Shown: piece after piece, positions 52,565-61,526 of the stretch
How the letters are laid out: each line of letters starts with the position of its first letter
How positions within the stretch are numbered: position 1 is the first letter of the stretch
Assembly (NCBI RefSeq): GCF_947488945.1
Contig: NZ_CANLBS010000012.1
Span: 124,001-188,000, forward strand
Reading direction: 5' to 3'
From: an uncultured Streptomyces sp.
Lineage (GTDB): Bacteria; Actinomycetota; Actinomycetes; Streptomycetales; Streptomycetaceae
DNA: 64,000 bases
The notes under the pieces: model-generated
The model's database searches: none
What the model saw: the letters and a program-made list of their open reading frames with translations, nothing else
Told to the model about the DNA's origin: nothing
Translations under genes and position numbers: made by a program

Positions 52565-53020
52565 ATGGGGATCACGAATGAGCCGCCGGTGTCCGAGCCG
52601 CCCGCCGACGGGACCGGTCCGACCCGCGCCGCGGAGGAGACGTACGGCCTGACCGCCCTCGTCTTCGACGTGTTCGAGCGCGACTGCCCGTCACGCTCCG
52701 TGCTGGAGCACGCCACCGGTCGCTGGGGCAGCCTGGTGCTGGCCGGCCTGCACCAGGGACCGGCGAGGTTCAACGCGCTGCGCCGCAAGGTGGACGGGGT
52801 GAGCGAGAAGATGCTCTCCCAGACCCTGCACGCGCTGGAGCGGGACGGGCTGGTCACCCGCGAGGTCCGTTCCAGCATCCCTCCGCACGTCGAGTACGCG
52901 CTCACCGACCTCGGGACGGCCACCGCCGCCAGGCTGGTGGACCTGATCCTCTTCCTCGAAGCCGCCATGCCCGACGTGCTGGCCGCGCGCAGCGCCTACG
53001 AGTCCCGCGGCGACCACTGA
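52565..53020 (+). CDS. HxlR-family transcriptional regulator
   Basis: A 151-residue winged-helix regulator. A helix carrying CPSRSVLEHATGRWGSLVLA leads into the family core HQGPARFNALRRKVDGVSEK and the recognition helix MLSQTLHALERDGLVTRE, then the wing. HxlR proteins typically sense small electrophiles or oxidants through Cys. It is divergent from the CYP152-like gene across a 234-base gap and may sense H2O2 or a related signal for it. The ATG lacks a ribosome binding site, and TAACCT ends six bases upstream (leaderless). Confidence 0.88.
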   Translation: MGITNEPPVSEPPADGTGPTRAAEETYGLTALVFDVFERDCPSRSVLEHATGRWGSLVLAGLHQGPARFNALRRKVDGVSEKMLSQTLHALERDGLVTREVRSSIPPHVEYALTDLGTATAARLVDLILFLEAAMPDVLAARSAYESRGDH

Positions 53021-53050
53021 CGGCCTCCGGGGCGACGGGAGGCCTCCGCC

Positions 53051-53608
53051 TCAGGGTGTTCCGCGTACCGCCGAGGCCGCCGCCACCTGCCGCAGGGTGC
53101 GCCCGGTCCTGGCCGAGCGGGCGTGGTGCGGGTCCGGCGAACCCGGCCGGTCCCTGACCTCCAGGCCGTCCTTGGCCTTGATCAGCAGCCAGGCCTCCTT
53201 GCCGGGACCCTCGCCGCCCGCCCGGAAGCGGATGAGCGCGAACTCCCCCCGGAGCTTGGTCCCGTGCAGCCGGAACGTGGCGTGCCCCCGGGCCAGGGAC
53301 TCGGTGAACGGCACCGGCCGGCCGGCCTTGTCGTGGCCGAGCGGGGTGTAGGTGCCCTGGTCCCACACGATCACCGTGCCGCTGCCGTACTGGCCGGCCG
53401 GAATGACCCCCTCGAACTCCCGGTACCCCAGCTCATGGTCCTCGGTGGGCACGGCGAGCCGGCGGTCGCGCGGATCGTCCGAGGGGCCGTTGGGCACCGC
53501 CCACGACTTCAGCACGCCGTCGACCTCCAGCCGGAAGTCGAAGTGCATCCGGCGGGCGTCGTGGATCTGCACGACGAAGCGGGGGGACGGTTCGGACTCG
53601 TCCGCCAT
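53051..53608 (-). CDS. Stand-alone LigD-type 3'-phosphoesterase domain
   Basis: A 185-residue protein matching only the phosphoesterase (PE) module of bacterial NHEJ ligase D. The module trims 3'-terminal ribonucleotides or phosphates before joining. The metal-binding motif FVVQIHDARRMHFDFRLE starts near residue 10, then SWAVPNGPSDDP and EGVIPAGQYGSGTVIVWD. No polymerase, ligase or Ku gene is adjacent. It is convergent with HxlR and divergent from the aldo/keto reductase. Full LigD is about four times longer. Confidence 0.88.
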   Translation of the reverse strand: MADESEPSPRFVVQIHDARRMHFDFRLEVDGVLKSWAVPNGPSDDPRDRRLAVPTEDHELGYREFEGVIPAGQYGSGTVIVWDQGTYTPLGHDKAGRPVPFTESLARGHATFRLHGTKLRGEFALIRFRAGGEGPGKEAWLLIKAKDGLEVRDRPGSPDPHHARSARTGRTLRQVAAASAVRGTP

Positions 53609-53743
53609 GCCGGGCTCCCTCCGTCGGGCGGCGGGTCGCGTGCCCGGCCGCTCCTTCCACTGTGCCGCCGGATTCGGGCACCCGCACGACAGAACCCGCC
53701 TACCCCCGCGGGGCCCCTCGCAGACAGCGCCTAGCATGATCCC

Positions 53744-54727
53744 ATGGAACAGCGCACTCTTGGCAGGACCGGCCGTGACGTATCGGTCGTGGGACAGGGC
53801 ACCTGGCAACTCGGCGCCGACTGGGGCGAGGTCGGCGAGAAGGAGGCCACCGGGGTCCTGGACGCCGCCGTGGAGTCCGGCGTCACCTTCTTCGACACCG
53901 CCGACGTGTACGGGGACGGGCGCAGCGAGCAGTTGATCGGCCGCTACCTCGCGGCACGCCCCGACGCGGACGTCTTCGTCGCCACCAAGATGGGCCGCCG
54001 GGCCGAGCAGCTCCCGGAGAACTACGTTCTGGACAACTTCCGTACCTGGAACGACCGTTCGCGGGCCAACCTCGGCGTCGACACCCTCGACCTCGTGCAA
54101 CTGCACTGCCCGCCGAGCGCCGTCCTCTCCTCCGACGAGGTGTACGACGCGCTGGACACCCTGGTCGAGGAGGGGCGGATCGCCGCGTACGGGGTGAGCG
54201 TGGAGACCTGCGCCGAGGCGCTCACCGCACTCGCCCGGCCGGGGGTGGCGAGCATCCAGATCATCCTGAACCCGTTCCGTCTCAAGCCGCTCGACGAGGT
54301 GCTGCCGCAGGCCGCGAAGGCCGGGGTCGGCATCATCGCCCGGGTGCCGCTCGCCTCCGGTCTGCTCTCCGGCCGCTACACCGCGGACACCGTCTTCGCC
54401 CCCGACGACCACCGGACCTTCAACCGGCACGGCGAGGCGTTCGACCAGGGGGAGACCTTCTCCGGCGTCGACTACGCGACCGGGGTGGCCGCCGCCGCGG
54501 AGTTCGCCGCGCTCGCCCCCGAGGGCGCCACGCCCGCGCAGACCGCGCTCCGCTGGATCGTCCAGCAGCCCGGCGTCACCACCGTCATCCCCGGCGCGCG
54601 CTCCGTGGACCAGGCCCGTGCCAACGCGGGCGCCGCCGCCCTCGCGCCGCTCCCGGACACCACGCTGGACGCGGTGCGCGAGTTGTACGACCGGCGCTTC
54701 CGCACCTCGGTCCACGACCGCTGGTAG
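53744..54727 (+). CDS. Aldo/keto reductase
   Basis: NADPH-dependent TIM-barrel oxidoreductase of 327 residues. The catalytic tetrad is visible as Asp51 and Tyr56 (FDTADVYGDG), Lys82 (FVATKMG) and the His of VQLHCPP near 121. The cofactor-binding C-terminal strand ALRWIVQQPGVTTVIPGARS is standard. Substrate unknown. No ribosome binding site precedes the ATG; TAGCAT ends six bases upstream, suggesting a leaderless mRNA. Confidence 0.92.
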   Translation: MEQRTLGRTGRDVSVVGQGTWQLGADWGEVGEKEATGVLDAAVESGVTFFDTADVYGDGRSEQLIGRYLAARPDADVFVATKMGRRAEQLPENYVLDNFRTWNDRSRANLGVDTLDLVQLHCPPSAVLSSDEVYDALDTLVEEGRIAAYGVSVETCAEALTALARPGVASIQIILNPFRLKPLDEVLPQAAKAGVGIIARVPLASGLLSGRYTADTVFAPDDHRTFNRHGEAFDQGETFSGVDYATGVAAAAEFAALAPEGATPAQTALRWIVQQPGVTTVIPGARSVDQARANAGAAALAPLPDTTLDAVRELYDRRFRTSVHDRW

Positions 54728-54754
54728 CCGCCCGGCCCGGCGCGGCGGCGGCCG

Positions 54755-56179
54755 TCAGTCGTCGCCGCCGTCCGGGCCGTTCCCGCCCGGGCCTTCGTCG
54801 TCCCCGGAGTCCAGCTCGTCGCCGGAGTCCTGGTCCGAGGGCGGAACACCGTCCTGCTGCCCCCCGGACACGGCCGGGGCGGGGGAGCCCTCGGTCTGCG
54901 GTTCCACGCCCTGCGAGGTCTCGGTGCCCGGCGTCTCGGATTTCTGGGCGTCCGAGTCCGGTGCGAAGATCACACTGCCCAGGTAGACGGCCACCACGAA
55001 CGCGATCGAGCCGGCCACCGCGCTGGCCACCCTCGGCCGCCGTCTGATCGCCTCGCCCGCGGTGCGCCGCCGGGCAGCACCGGACGCTCCCGCGGCGGTG
55101 GCGCCGCGGCCGGTGCCACCGCCCGTTCCGTGCGCGGAGCCGGTGCTCCGGCCGGTCCCGGCGTTGCGCGCGGTGGCACGGACCGCCGCGCGCGAGGCGG
55201 GCGGGGCGGCCCGCCGTCTGCCACCGCCCCCCGAGGCCGGCAGCCGGTACGTCGCCTTGCCCCCGGCCTCCGAGCCGGGCCGCGCCCCCGGCGCCGCCTG
55301 CGGCATCGGCTCCGGCCGCCCCCGCCACGCCTCGGTGCGGAACCAGTCGGCGACCTGCTGGGCCGTCGGCCGGTCCTCGGGCTTCTTGGCGAGCAGCCCC
55401 AGCAGGTACGCGTCGAACGCGGGGGAGATGGCGACCCCCTGGTCGCGCAGCGGTACCGGCGCCGCGTCGACGTGCATGTACAGCGTCGCGGTGGCGGTGT
55501 CCGAGCGGAACGGCGGCTTTCCCAGCAGCAGTTGGTAGATCACGCAGCCCAGGGAGTAGATGTCCGAGTCCGCGCCCGCGGTGCGGCCGAGGGCCCGCTC
55601 CGGGGCCAGATAGAGGCTCGTGCCGACGATCTGGCCGGCCGTCGTGAGCGCCGTCGACGGATCGTCCACGAACTGGGCTATCCCGAAGTCGGCGATCTTC
55701 ACCGAGCCGTTGGCGTCCAGCATCAGGTTGCCTGGTTTGATGTCCCGGTGCACGACGCCCTGGCGGTGTGCGGCGGCCAGACCGGCCGCCGCCTCGCCCG
55801 CGATCCGGGCCACTTGCTCCGGGTGCACCGACTCCTGGGAGTTCAGCAGGTCGCCGAGGCTGCGTCCCTCGACCAGCTCCATCACCAGATAGAGCCGGTC
55901 CTCCCACGTGCCGAAGTCGAAGACGGCCACCAGTTGCGGATGGCTCAGCCGTGCGGCGGTCTGGGCCTCCAGCCGGAACCGGGCGGTCGACGAGGAGTCG
56001 GCCCGGTCCCCCAGCAGCAGCTTCACGGCGACATCCCGGCCCAGGACCTCGTCCGTGGCCCGCCACACCTCGCCCATGCCGCCACGGCCGATGGGGGACA
56101 CCAACCGGTACCGATCAGCTACCAGCACCTGTACACCAATCTCGAATTGTGGCTCGTTGTGACAGCCGGGACGGCTCAC
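54755..56179 (-). CDS. Membrane Ser/Thr protein kinase (PknB/PkaF-like)
   Basis: Hanks-type kinase of 474 residues. The glycine loop GRGGMGEVW (31-39), Lys53, HRDIKPGN with Asp146 and DFG with Asp164 are all present, so it should be active. After the kinase domain (to about 280) comes a basic, Ala/Pro/Gly-rich linker, one membrane helix at about 370-392 and a short acidic extracellular tail (SGDDEGPGGNGPDGGDD). No PASTA or sensor domain is seen. The start at 56179 is a GTG without a strong site. It stands alone. Confidence 0.9.
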   Translation of the reverse strand: MSRPGCHNEPQFEIGVQVLVADRYRLVSPIGRGGMGEVWRATDEVLGRDVAVKLLLGDRADSSSTARFRLEAQTAARLSHPQLVAVFDFGTWEDRLYLVMELVEGRSLGDLLNSQESVHPEQVARIAGEAAAGLAAAHRQGVVHRDIKPGNLMLDANGSVKIADFGIAQFVDDPSTALTTAGQIVGTSLYLAPERALGRTAGADSDIYSLGCVIYQLLLGKPPFRSDTATATLYMHVDAAPVPLRDQGVAISPAFDAYLLGLLAKKPEDRPTAQQVADWFRTEAWRGRPEPMPQAAPGARPGSEAGGKATYRLPASGGGGRRRAAPPASRAAVRATARNAGTGRSTGSAHGTGGGTGRGATAAGASGAARRRTAGEAIRRRPRVASAVAGSIAFVVAVYLGSVIFAPDSDAQKSETPGTETSQGVEPQTEGSPAPAVSGGQQDGVPPSDQDSGDELDSGDDEGPGGNGPDGGDD

Positions 56180-56338
56180 CGGTCGGACTCACGAGGAGCG
56201 AACAGGGCGGGACGCGCGGCGATGATCAGGATATCGGTCCGGTGGGAGCGAGGTGCCCACGGACGGCCTACTCATCGGTTCGTCACGCTTTCTGACCCCG
56301 CGTCGGCGCCGTCCCCGTCCGCCCCGCGCGGCACCGCC

Positions 56339-56821
56339 TCAGCCGCGCGTCGCCGCCGCCCGCGCCAGCGACTCCACCAGGGGCAGCACCCGGTGCGGGA
56401 CCCGCTGCCGCAGAGCCACCTCGGTGCTGGTGCGCACCACCCCCGGCAACTGGATCAGCCGCTGGATCACGTCCTCCAGGTGCCCGTTGTCGCGGGCCAC
56501 CACCCGCGTCAGCAGGTCGCCGCCGCCGGTGGTCGAGAACGCCTCGATGATCTCCGGCACCTCCGCGAGCGCGTCCCCCACCTCGTCCAGATGCCCCTGG
56601 GTGACCTCCAGGTGCACGAAGGCCAGCACCGGATGTCCGAGCGCGGCGGGGGACAGCACGGGGCCCGTCCCGGTGATCACCCCGTCCCGCTCCAGCCGGT
56701 CGAGCCGCGCCTGCAGCGTCCCCCGCGCGATGCCGAGCACCCGGGCGTACTCCCGCACGCTGGTGCGCGGCTGCTCGATGAGCAGCCGCAGGATGCGGGT
56801 GTCGAGGGCGTCCACCGCCAT
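56339..56821 (-). CDS. Lrp/AsnC-family transcriptional regulator
   Basis: A 160-residue regulator. The N-terminal helix-turn-helix (VDALDTRILRLLIEQPRTSV, then ARVLGIARGTLQARLDRLERDGVI) is followed by the RAM/AsnC ligand-binding domain (LAFVHLEVTQGH, AFSTTGGGDLLTRVVARD). These proteins usually sense an amino acid and form octamers. AGGAGG is eight bases before the ATG. The inverted repeat upstream probably mediates autoregulation. Confidence 0.92.
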   Translation of the reverse strand: MAVDALDTRILRLLIEQPRTSVREYARVLGIARGTLQARLDRLERDGVITGTGPVLSPAALGHPVLAFVHLEVTQGHLDEVGDALAEVPEIIEAFSTTGGGDLLTRVVARDNGHLEDVIQRLIQLPGVVRTSTEVALRQRVPHRVLPLVESLARAAATRG

Positions 56822-56869
56822 GGGCCGTGCCTCCTGATGGGGGAGCGGGGAGCGTCCCCGCAGGACAGA

Positions 56870-56900
56870 TGGTCCGGTGGATTGTCCCATGTACGGACCA
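56870..56900. promoter_or_regulatory. Inverted repeat upstream of the Lrp/AsnC gene
   Basis: Arms TGGTCCG (56870-56876) and CGGACCA (56894-56900) with a 17-base spacer, about 50 bases from the regulator's ATG. Probable operator of the adjacent regulator. Confidence 0.55.
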
Positions 56901-56938
56901 ATGGCCCGGCCGGTGCGGGGCGACCCGAGCACGCCGGA

Positions 56939-56974
56939 ACGCCGGCCGGGCTGTGGTTCCAGCCCGGCCGGCGT
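56939..56974. terminator. Hairpin terminator
   Basis: Fifteen-base perfect inverted repeat (arms 56939-56953 and 56960-56974, 6-base loop), 87 bases beyond the stop of the CBM32/beta-helix gene and upstream of the regulator's promoter region. Confidence 0.7.
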
Positions 56975-57060
56975 CGGTGTCGTGGTGCGTGGTGCGTTCC
57001 GCGTGGCGGACCGGGGGCCTCCGTCGCGGCGGGGCCCCCGGTGTCGCGGGTGGGGCGTGT

Positions 57061-59253
57061 TTACGGGAAGGAGGTCACCGTGGACGGCACCGTGGAGGTG
57101 CCCGAGGTGCCCGGACCCGTGCTGTTGATGACGTGCTCGTACTGGCCGTTGCCGCCGAGCGAGACCACCAGCAGGTCGTGGAACTTCACGCCCGCCTTCA
57201 CCGGCGCCTGGAAGCCGTGTTCCTGACGGATCGTCGGGTCCACGTTGTAGTAGCAGTAGCTGCCCAGGCCCCAGCCCTCGTGGACGTTCACGGAGTCCTC
57301 GACCTTGTAGGCCGCGTACCCCTTGATGCTCCCGTTCTGGATGGCCGCCTGGTTCGGGGCGTCGTACGCCTTCTCGTTCTGGAAGAAGATCGTCCGGCCG
57401 CGTTCGCCCGCCCACACCACGTCGTACTTGTTGAAGTGCTCCACGAAGAGGCCGGTGGCGAGGACGTCGTCGCCGTTGACCCGGAAGCCGTAGTCGGACC
57501 GGTTGGTCTCCCAGCCGACGCCCTCGCCGTGGTCGGCGCGCCAGATCCAGGTGTGGTCGACGATGGTGTCGTCGTTGTTGATCACCATGCCGGTGGTGGC
57601 CTTGCCCGCCCCGGCGCCGCCGACCCGGACGAAGACGTCCTGGACGGTGGTGGGGTTGGCGGCGTGGTCGGCGGAGGCGTTGGCCGGGCCGACCTCCAGC
57701 AGGGTCGGGGAGTTGACGGTACCCGCGTCGATCAGCAGACCCGCCAGCTTCACGCCGTCCACGTCGGCGACCTTCATCGCGGTCACCCCGTTGTCCGGGA
57801 TGACGGTGGCGAGGCCGAGGCCGAGGACGACCGTGTTGGCGCGCTTGACCTCGATGGTGCGGTCCAGGTGGTAGACGCCCGGCGTGAACAGCAGGTGCAG
57901 GCCCTGGTCCAGCGCCGCGTTGATGGTGGCGGCGGTCGCGCCCGCCTTCACCACGTAGAACTGGCTCAGCGGGAGGGACTGGCCCTGCGGGGTGCCGGCC
58001 CAGGAGACGCCGCGCGCGTTGGTCCGCTTGGCGGGCACGAAGACCTTGTACTCGTTGCCGTCCAGGTAGAGGAACGGCTTCTCGCGGGAGACCGGAGTGG
58101 TGTCCAGCGTGGTGTACGGCTGGGTCGGGAACGCCTGCGCCGGCGCTCCCTCGACGCCCGAGAAGGTCATGTTCCAGACGCCGTTGGTCCAGCCGCCGAC
58201 CGCGCTGTCACGGGTGTACCACTGCTGCTGGGAGTACGGGCCCACGGTGCCGTCGATCTTGCTGTCGGCGATGTAGCCGCCGCTCGCCCAGCCGTAGCCG
58301 TTCGGGGCCAGGTTCAGCCCGCCCTTGACGTGCATCCGGCGGAACGGGGCCGCCTGGGAGACCGCCCAGCGGTTGGTGCCGTTGACCGGGTTGAGGGCCA
58401 GGTTCTCCGCCGACCGCCAGAAGTTCTGCGTGGCGTTGCCGTTGAACCAGCCCGCGTCGACGGTCACGTCGCCGTTGAACGTGGTGTCGTCCGGCTTGAG
58501 GCCGAGGCCCGAGACCGAGGTGTAGAAGCCCACCTGCACATTGAGGTTGTTGTACGTGCCCGGCTTGAAGAGCAGCGCGTGCCGGCCGGAGCCGAACTGC
58601 GCGGACTCCTGCTGCTGGAAGATCGCGTCGACCTTGCCCTGGATGTCCGGCGTCGACGGGTCGTAGACGTGGACGTTCGGGCCGAGGTCGCCACCGCCCT
58701 GGATCGGGCCGGTGGTGCCGCCGCCGGTGGTGCCGAACACCTGGAACTCCCAGAGGGAGTAGCCGTACTGGGTCGCACGGGTCGTGCCGGTCACCCGCAC
58801 GTACCGCGCGTCGCCGGAGACGGCGACGGTGTCGTTGCCTCCGTCGCCGGTGGTGGTGGAGTACTTGGTGGTCCAGGTCGACCCGTCGGCGGAGAACTCG
58901 ATCCGGTATCCCTTGGCGTAGGCGGTCTCCCAGTTCAGCACGATCTGGCTGACCGAGGCGGACGCGCCGAGGTCGACGCTGATCCACTGCGGGTCGGCGG
59001 CCGCGCTGGACCAGCGGGTCCCGTTGTCGCCGTCGACCGCCGAGGTCGCCGGGGTGCCGTAGTTCTCCTGGCTGGAGGCGGTCACCGTCTTGCCCTGCGA
59101 GAGCAGGGCGGGGGCCGCCTCGGCGGTTGCGGCCGGCAGCAGGGTGAGTGCCGTGGCCGCCAGCGCGCCGGTGAGCAGACCCACCAGGGGCCTGCGCCAC
59201 GTACGGGACCGTGCGCCGTCGGGGCGCCGTGAACCGGGGGGAGACATGAGCAT
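57061..59253 (-). CDS. Secreted CBM32 (F5/8 type C) plus right-handed beta-helix protein
   Basis: A 730-residue exported protein. After a signal region (about residues 20-46, ending AEAAPAL) comes a discoidin/CBM32 sugar-binding domain (residues 48-180, SVDLGASASVSQIVLNWE, ending YSLWEFQVFG). A Gly-rich linker and a large beta-helix follow, with regularly spaced short strands such as NTVVLGLGLATVIPDNG and TTVQDVFVRVGGAGAGK. This resembles glucanase/pectate-lyase helices (GH55/GH87-like), but I see no certain catalytic set. GGAAGGG precedes the ATG at 59253. A GAGAGCGCTCTC operator lies upstream. Confidence 0.82.
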   Translation of the reverse strand: MLMSPPGSRRPDGARSRTWRRPLVGLLTGALAATALTLLPAATAEAAPALLSQGKTVTASSQENYGTPATSAVDGDNGTRWSSAAADPQWISVDLGASASVSQIVLNWETAYAKGYRIEFSADGSTWTTKYSTTTGDGGNDTVAVSGDARYVRVTGTTRATQYGYSLWEFQVFGTTGGGTTGPIQGGGDLGPNVHVYDPSTPDIQGKVDAIFQQQESAQFGSGRHALLFKPGTYNNLNVQVGFYTSVSGLGLKPDDTTFNGDVTVDAGWFNGNATQNFWRSAENLALNPVNGTNRWAVSQAAPFRRMHVKGGLNLAPNGYGWASGGYIADSKIDGTVGPYSQQQWYTRDSAVGGWTNGVWNMTFSGVEGAPAQAFPTQPYTTLDTTPVSREKPFLYLDGNEYKVFVPAKRTNARGVSWAGTPQGQSLPLSQFYVVKAGATAATINAALDQGLHLLFTPGVYHLDRTIEVKRANTVVLGLGLATVIPDNGVTAMKVADVDGVKLAGLLIDAGTVNSPTLLEVGPANASADHAANPTTVQDVFVRVGGAGAGKATTGMVINNDDTIVDHTWIWRADHGEGVGWETNRSDYGFRVNGDDVLATGLFVEHFNKYDVVWAGERGRTIFFQNEKAYDAPNQAAIQNGSIKGYAAYKVEDSVNVHEGWGLGSYCYYNVDPTIRQEHGFQAPVKAGVKFHDLLVVSLGGNGQYEHVINSTGPGTSGTSTVPSTVTSFP

Positions 59254-59662
59254 GTCAGCCCTTCCTGAGGTGTCGGGGGGTGCGGGTGTCGTGTCCCGGG
59301 GCCGCGCCCCGCCTCCGGCGGAGGAGGTCTGCCGGAGGCGGAAACGTGCGCGGACCCGGGGAGGGGGATGTGGGACGAACGCCGGGAGAGCGCTCTCTCG
59401 TGGGTCCAGATGGTTCTCCTGCGGGCGGGAGGCGTCAAGAGTTGTGACAGAGAAACTGTGCGCGGGCTGCCGGTTCGTCAGAAGGTGAACAGGGTTTCGG
59501 GGTCCGGACGTTGGCGGACCGGAGGGCCCCCGGCCCGGCCCGCGCGGACGAGGGGCGGGGGAGGCGGTCACCCTCCGTGTCGCGTCCACCCCTGCGCGCG
59601 AACCTGCGCCGCCGCGGTCCGCGCGACCGTCCCGTAGGCGCGGGCGCGCGGGGCCGGTCCGC
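59254..59662. other. Intergenic stretch with one promoter and operator
   Basis: A 409-base gap between the GH2-type gene and the CBM32/beta-helix gene, both on the minus strand. It holds a likely promoter and operator (separate entry) and no gene that I can support. Confidence 0.6.
59386..59438 (-). promoter_or_regulatory. Promoter plus LacI-type operator of the CBM32/beta-helix gene
   Basis: Minus-strand -35 TTGACG (59433-59438) and weak -10 AACCAT (59410-59415), 17 bases apart. The palindrome GAGAGCGCTCTC (59386-59397) lies just downstream, where a repressor would block transcription. Confidence 0.6.
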
Positions 59663-61438
59663 TCAGCCGTAGACGCCGAACTCGTTCAGCGAGTAGCCGT
59701 AGCCGGTGCCGCGCGCGGTGGCGTACAGGCGCACGTAACGGCCGGTCCCCGAGACGTCGAAGTCGTCGATGCCGCCGTTGCCGTCCGTCACCTGCTTGAC
59801 GGTGCGCCAGTTCTGGCCGTCGTCGGAGAGCTGGACGGCGTACGCCTTGCCGTACGCCGCCTCCCAGTCGAGCTGGACGTGCCGGACCGCGGTCGGGGCG
59901 CCCAGATCGACACTGAGCCACTGCGGGTCGCTCCAGGCGCTCGCCCAGCGGCTGGTGGCGCTGCCGTCGACCGCGTTTCCGGCCGGGCAGGGGCAGCCGC
60001 CGGTGGAGTCCTGCTGCCAGGAGGACGCCGTGGCGGGCTTCCCCCGGCCGAGGTTCACCCCGCTCACGGGCGGCGCGACCACCCGGAGGGAACGGGTCTC
60101 CACGCCGACGTTGCCGCGGCCGTCCTTGACCTTGACGTACACCTTCCACACGCCGGTGCGGTCCGGCGCGGTGAACCGGAGCCTCCCGCCACCGAGATTG
60201 CTGAAGGGGGTGCTGGTCAGGGCGCCGCTGCCGTCGATGTACTTGCTGTTGAGCAGCACCTCGTACGACAGGGCGTCCCCCTCGGGGTCGGAGGCCGGCG
60301 CCGTGACCGTCAGCTCCCTGCCGCCGGGGACGCTGCCCGCGTCCCGGTCGAGGGTGAGCGGGGCGACCACGGGCGGGGTGTTGTCGCCGGCGGTGGATCC
60401 GCCGTACATCCGCTTCACCGCGTAGTACGACAGGCGCTTCTCGCCGGCCGGCAGCAGGTTGAACCAGATGCCCCCGAAGTCGTACTCCGTTCCGTAGTGG
60501 AACAGCGTCGCCCCGAGCGCCACGCCCGGGTGGCCGGTGACGCAGTTCCACGCGCGGGTGTAACCGTCGCGCTTGGCGGTGTCGGCGGGCTCGGCCGGCA
60601 CCCCGTTGGCGTCGTCCGGCACCTCCCACTCGCCGGCCGGTCCGGTCTCGGTCACCAGGTACGGCTTGGTGTAACCACCGCTCTGCCAGGTGGACTTGAT
60701 GTTGCACACGTCGTTGTACGCGTTGACCGAGTACAGGTCCAGGTCCGGCGCGTTGCGCCGGTAGTACGGCCACGCGCCGGTCCACGCGTCGGTGGAGGTG
60801 ACCGGGTGGTTCGGGTCGACGGCGTGGATCCGCTTCGTCACGTCGTTGACGAACGCTGTGTACGCGTCGCGCTGCCGTTCCAGCTCCGCCCCGCCGTAGC
60901 AGTTCTGCATGCCGAGCACCGACTCGTTGCCGACGTTCCACATGAGCACGCCGGGATGGTCCTTGTAGGTCTGCACCCACTTCGGGAACTCCGCGAGCAC
61001 GGTGTTCTTGTAGGCGGTGTCCGTCAGGTAGTTCACGCAGCCGCCGCTGCCGGGGCCGCCGCCCGGCTGGAGCCAGAAGCCCGCGATCACCTTGATCCCG
61101 TTGGCCGCCGCCGCGTCGAACAGCGGGGCGCTGGAAGCGTCCGTGCCCCAGGTGCGGACGGTGTTGACGCCCATCGACTTCACGTCGGGCAGGTAGCGGG
61201 CGGCGTCGGTGGGGGAGGGGCCCCAGGTCAGGCCCTTGACCGTGTACGGCGCGCCGTTCACGGTCAGCTGCCAGTTCCCTTGTGCGCCGGTCACCTTCAC
61301 CACGTTTCCGGCGGCTGCGGCGTGTGGTTGCGTATCGGTGCCCGCGGCGGACCCGGCCGCCTGCGAGGGGGAGGCGGGCAGGGCGAGTGCGGCCGCCGCG
61401 AGGGCGGTGGACACCGCCAGGGGAAGTGTTCTGCGCAT
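59663..61438 (-). CDS. Secreted GH2-type glycosidase with C-terminal CBM32
   Basis: A 591-residue exported enzyme. After a Sec signal (to about residue 27) comes a TIM-barrel domain of glycoside hydrolase family 2 type. The likely acid/base is Glu172 (WNVGNES) and the nucleophile Glu264 (VTETGPAGE). A cadherin/Ig-like domain (VVAPLTLDRDAGSVPGG) follows, then a CBM32/discoidin domain (SVDLGAPTAVRHVQLDWE) at the end. The barrel resembles beta-1,3-glucan-processing enzymes, but GH2 has several activities. AAGGAG precedes the ATG at 61438. It lies 88 bases after the DUF1996 gene and is probably in its transcript. Confidence 0.83.
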   Translation of the reverse strand: MRRTLPLAVSTALAAAALALPASPSQAAGSAAGTDTQPHAAAAGNVVKVTGAQGNWQLTVNGAPYTVKGLTWGPSPTDAARYLPDVKSMGVNTVRTWGTDASSAPLFDAAAANGIKVIAGFWLQPGGGPGSGGCVNYLTDTAYKNTVLAEFPKWVQTYKDHPGVLMWNVGNESVLGMQNCYGGAELERQRDAYTAFVNDVTKRIHAVDPNHPVTSTDAWTGAWPYYRRNAPDLDLYSVNAYNDVCNIKSTWQSGGYTKPYLVTETGPAGEWEVPDDANGVPAEPADTAKRDGYTRAWNCVTGHPGVALGATLFHYGTEYDFGGIWFNLLPAGEKRLSYYAVKRMYGGSTAGDNTPPVVAPLTLDRDAGSVPGGRELTVTAPASDPEGDALSYEVLLNSKYIDGSGALTSTPFSNLGGGRLRFTAPDRTGVWKVYVKVKDGRGNVGVETRSLRVVAPPVSGVNLGRGKPATASSWQQDSTGGCPCPAGNAVDGSATSRWASAWSDPQWLSVDLGAPTAVRHVQLDWEAAYGKAYAVQLSDDGQNWRTVKQVTDGNGGIDDFDVSGTGRYVRLYATARGTGYGYSLNEFGVYG

Positions 61439-61526
61439 CGGTTTCTCCTTCGAGGGGGGACGGAGCCCGCCCGGCGCCCCGCGGGTGGGGGCCACGGCTC
61501 GCGCGGCGCGCCGGACGGGAGCCGGA

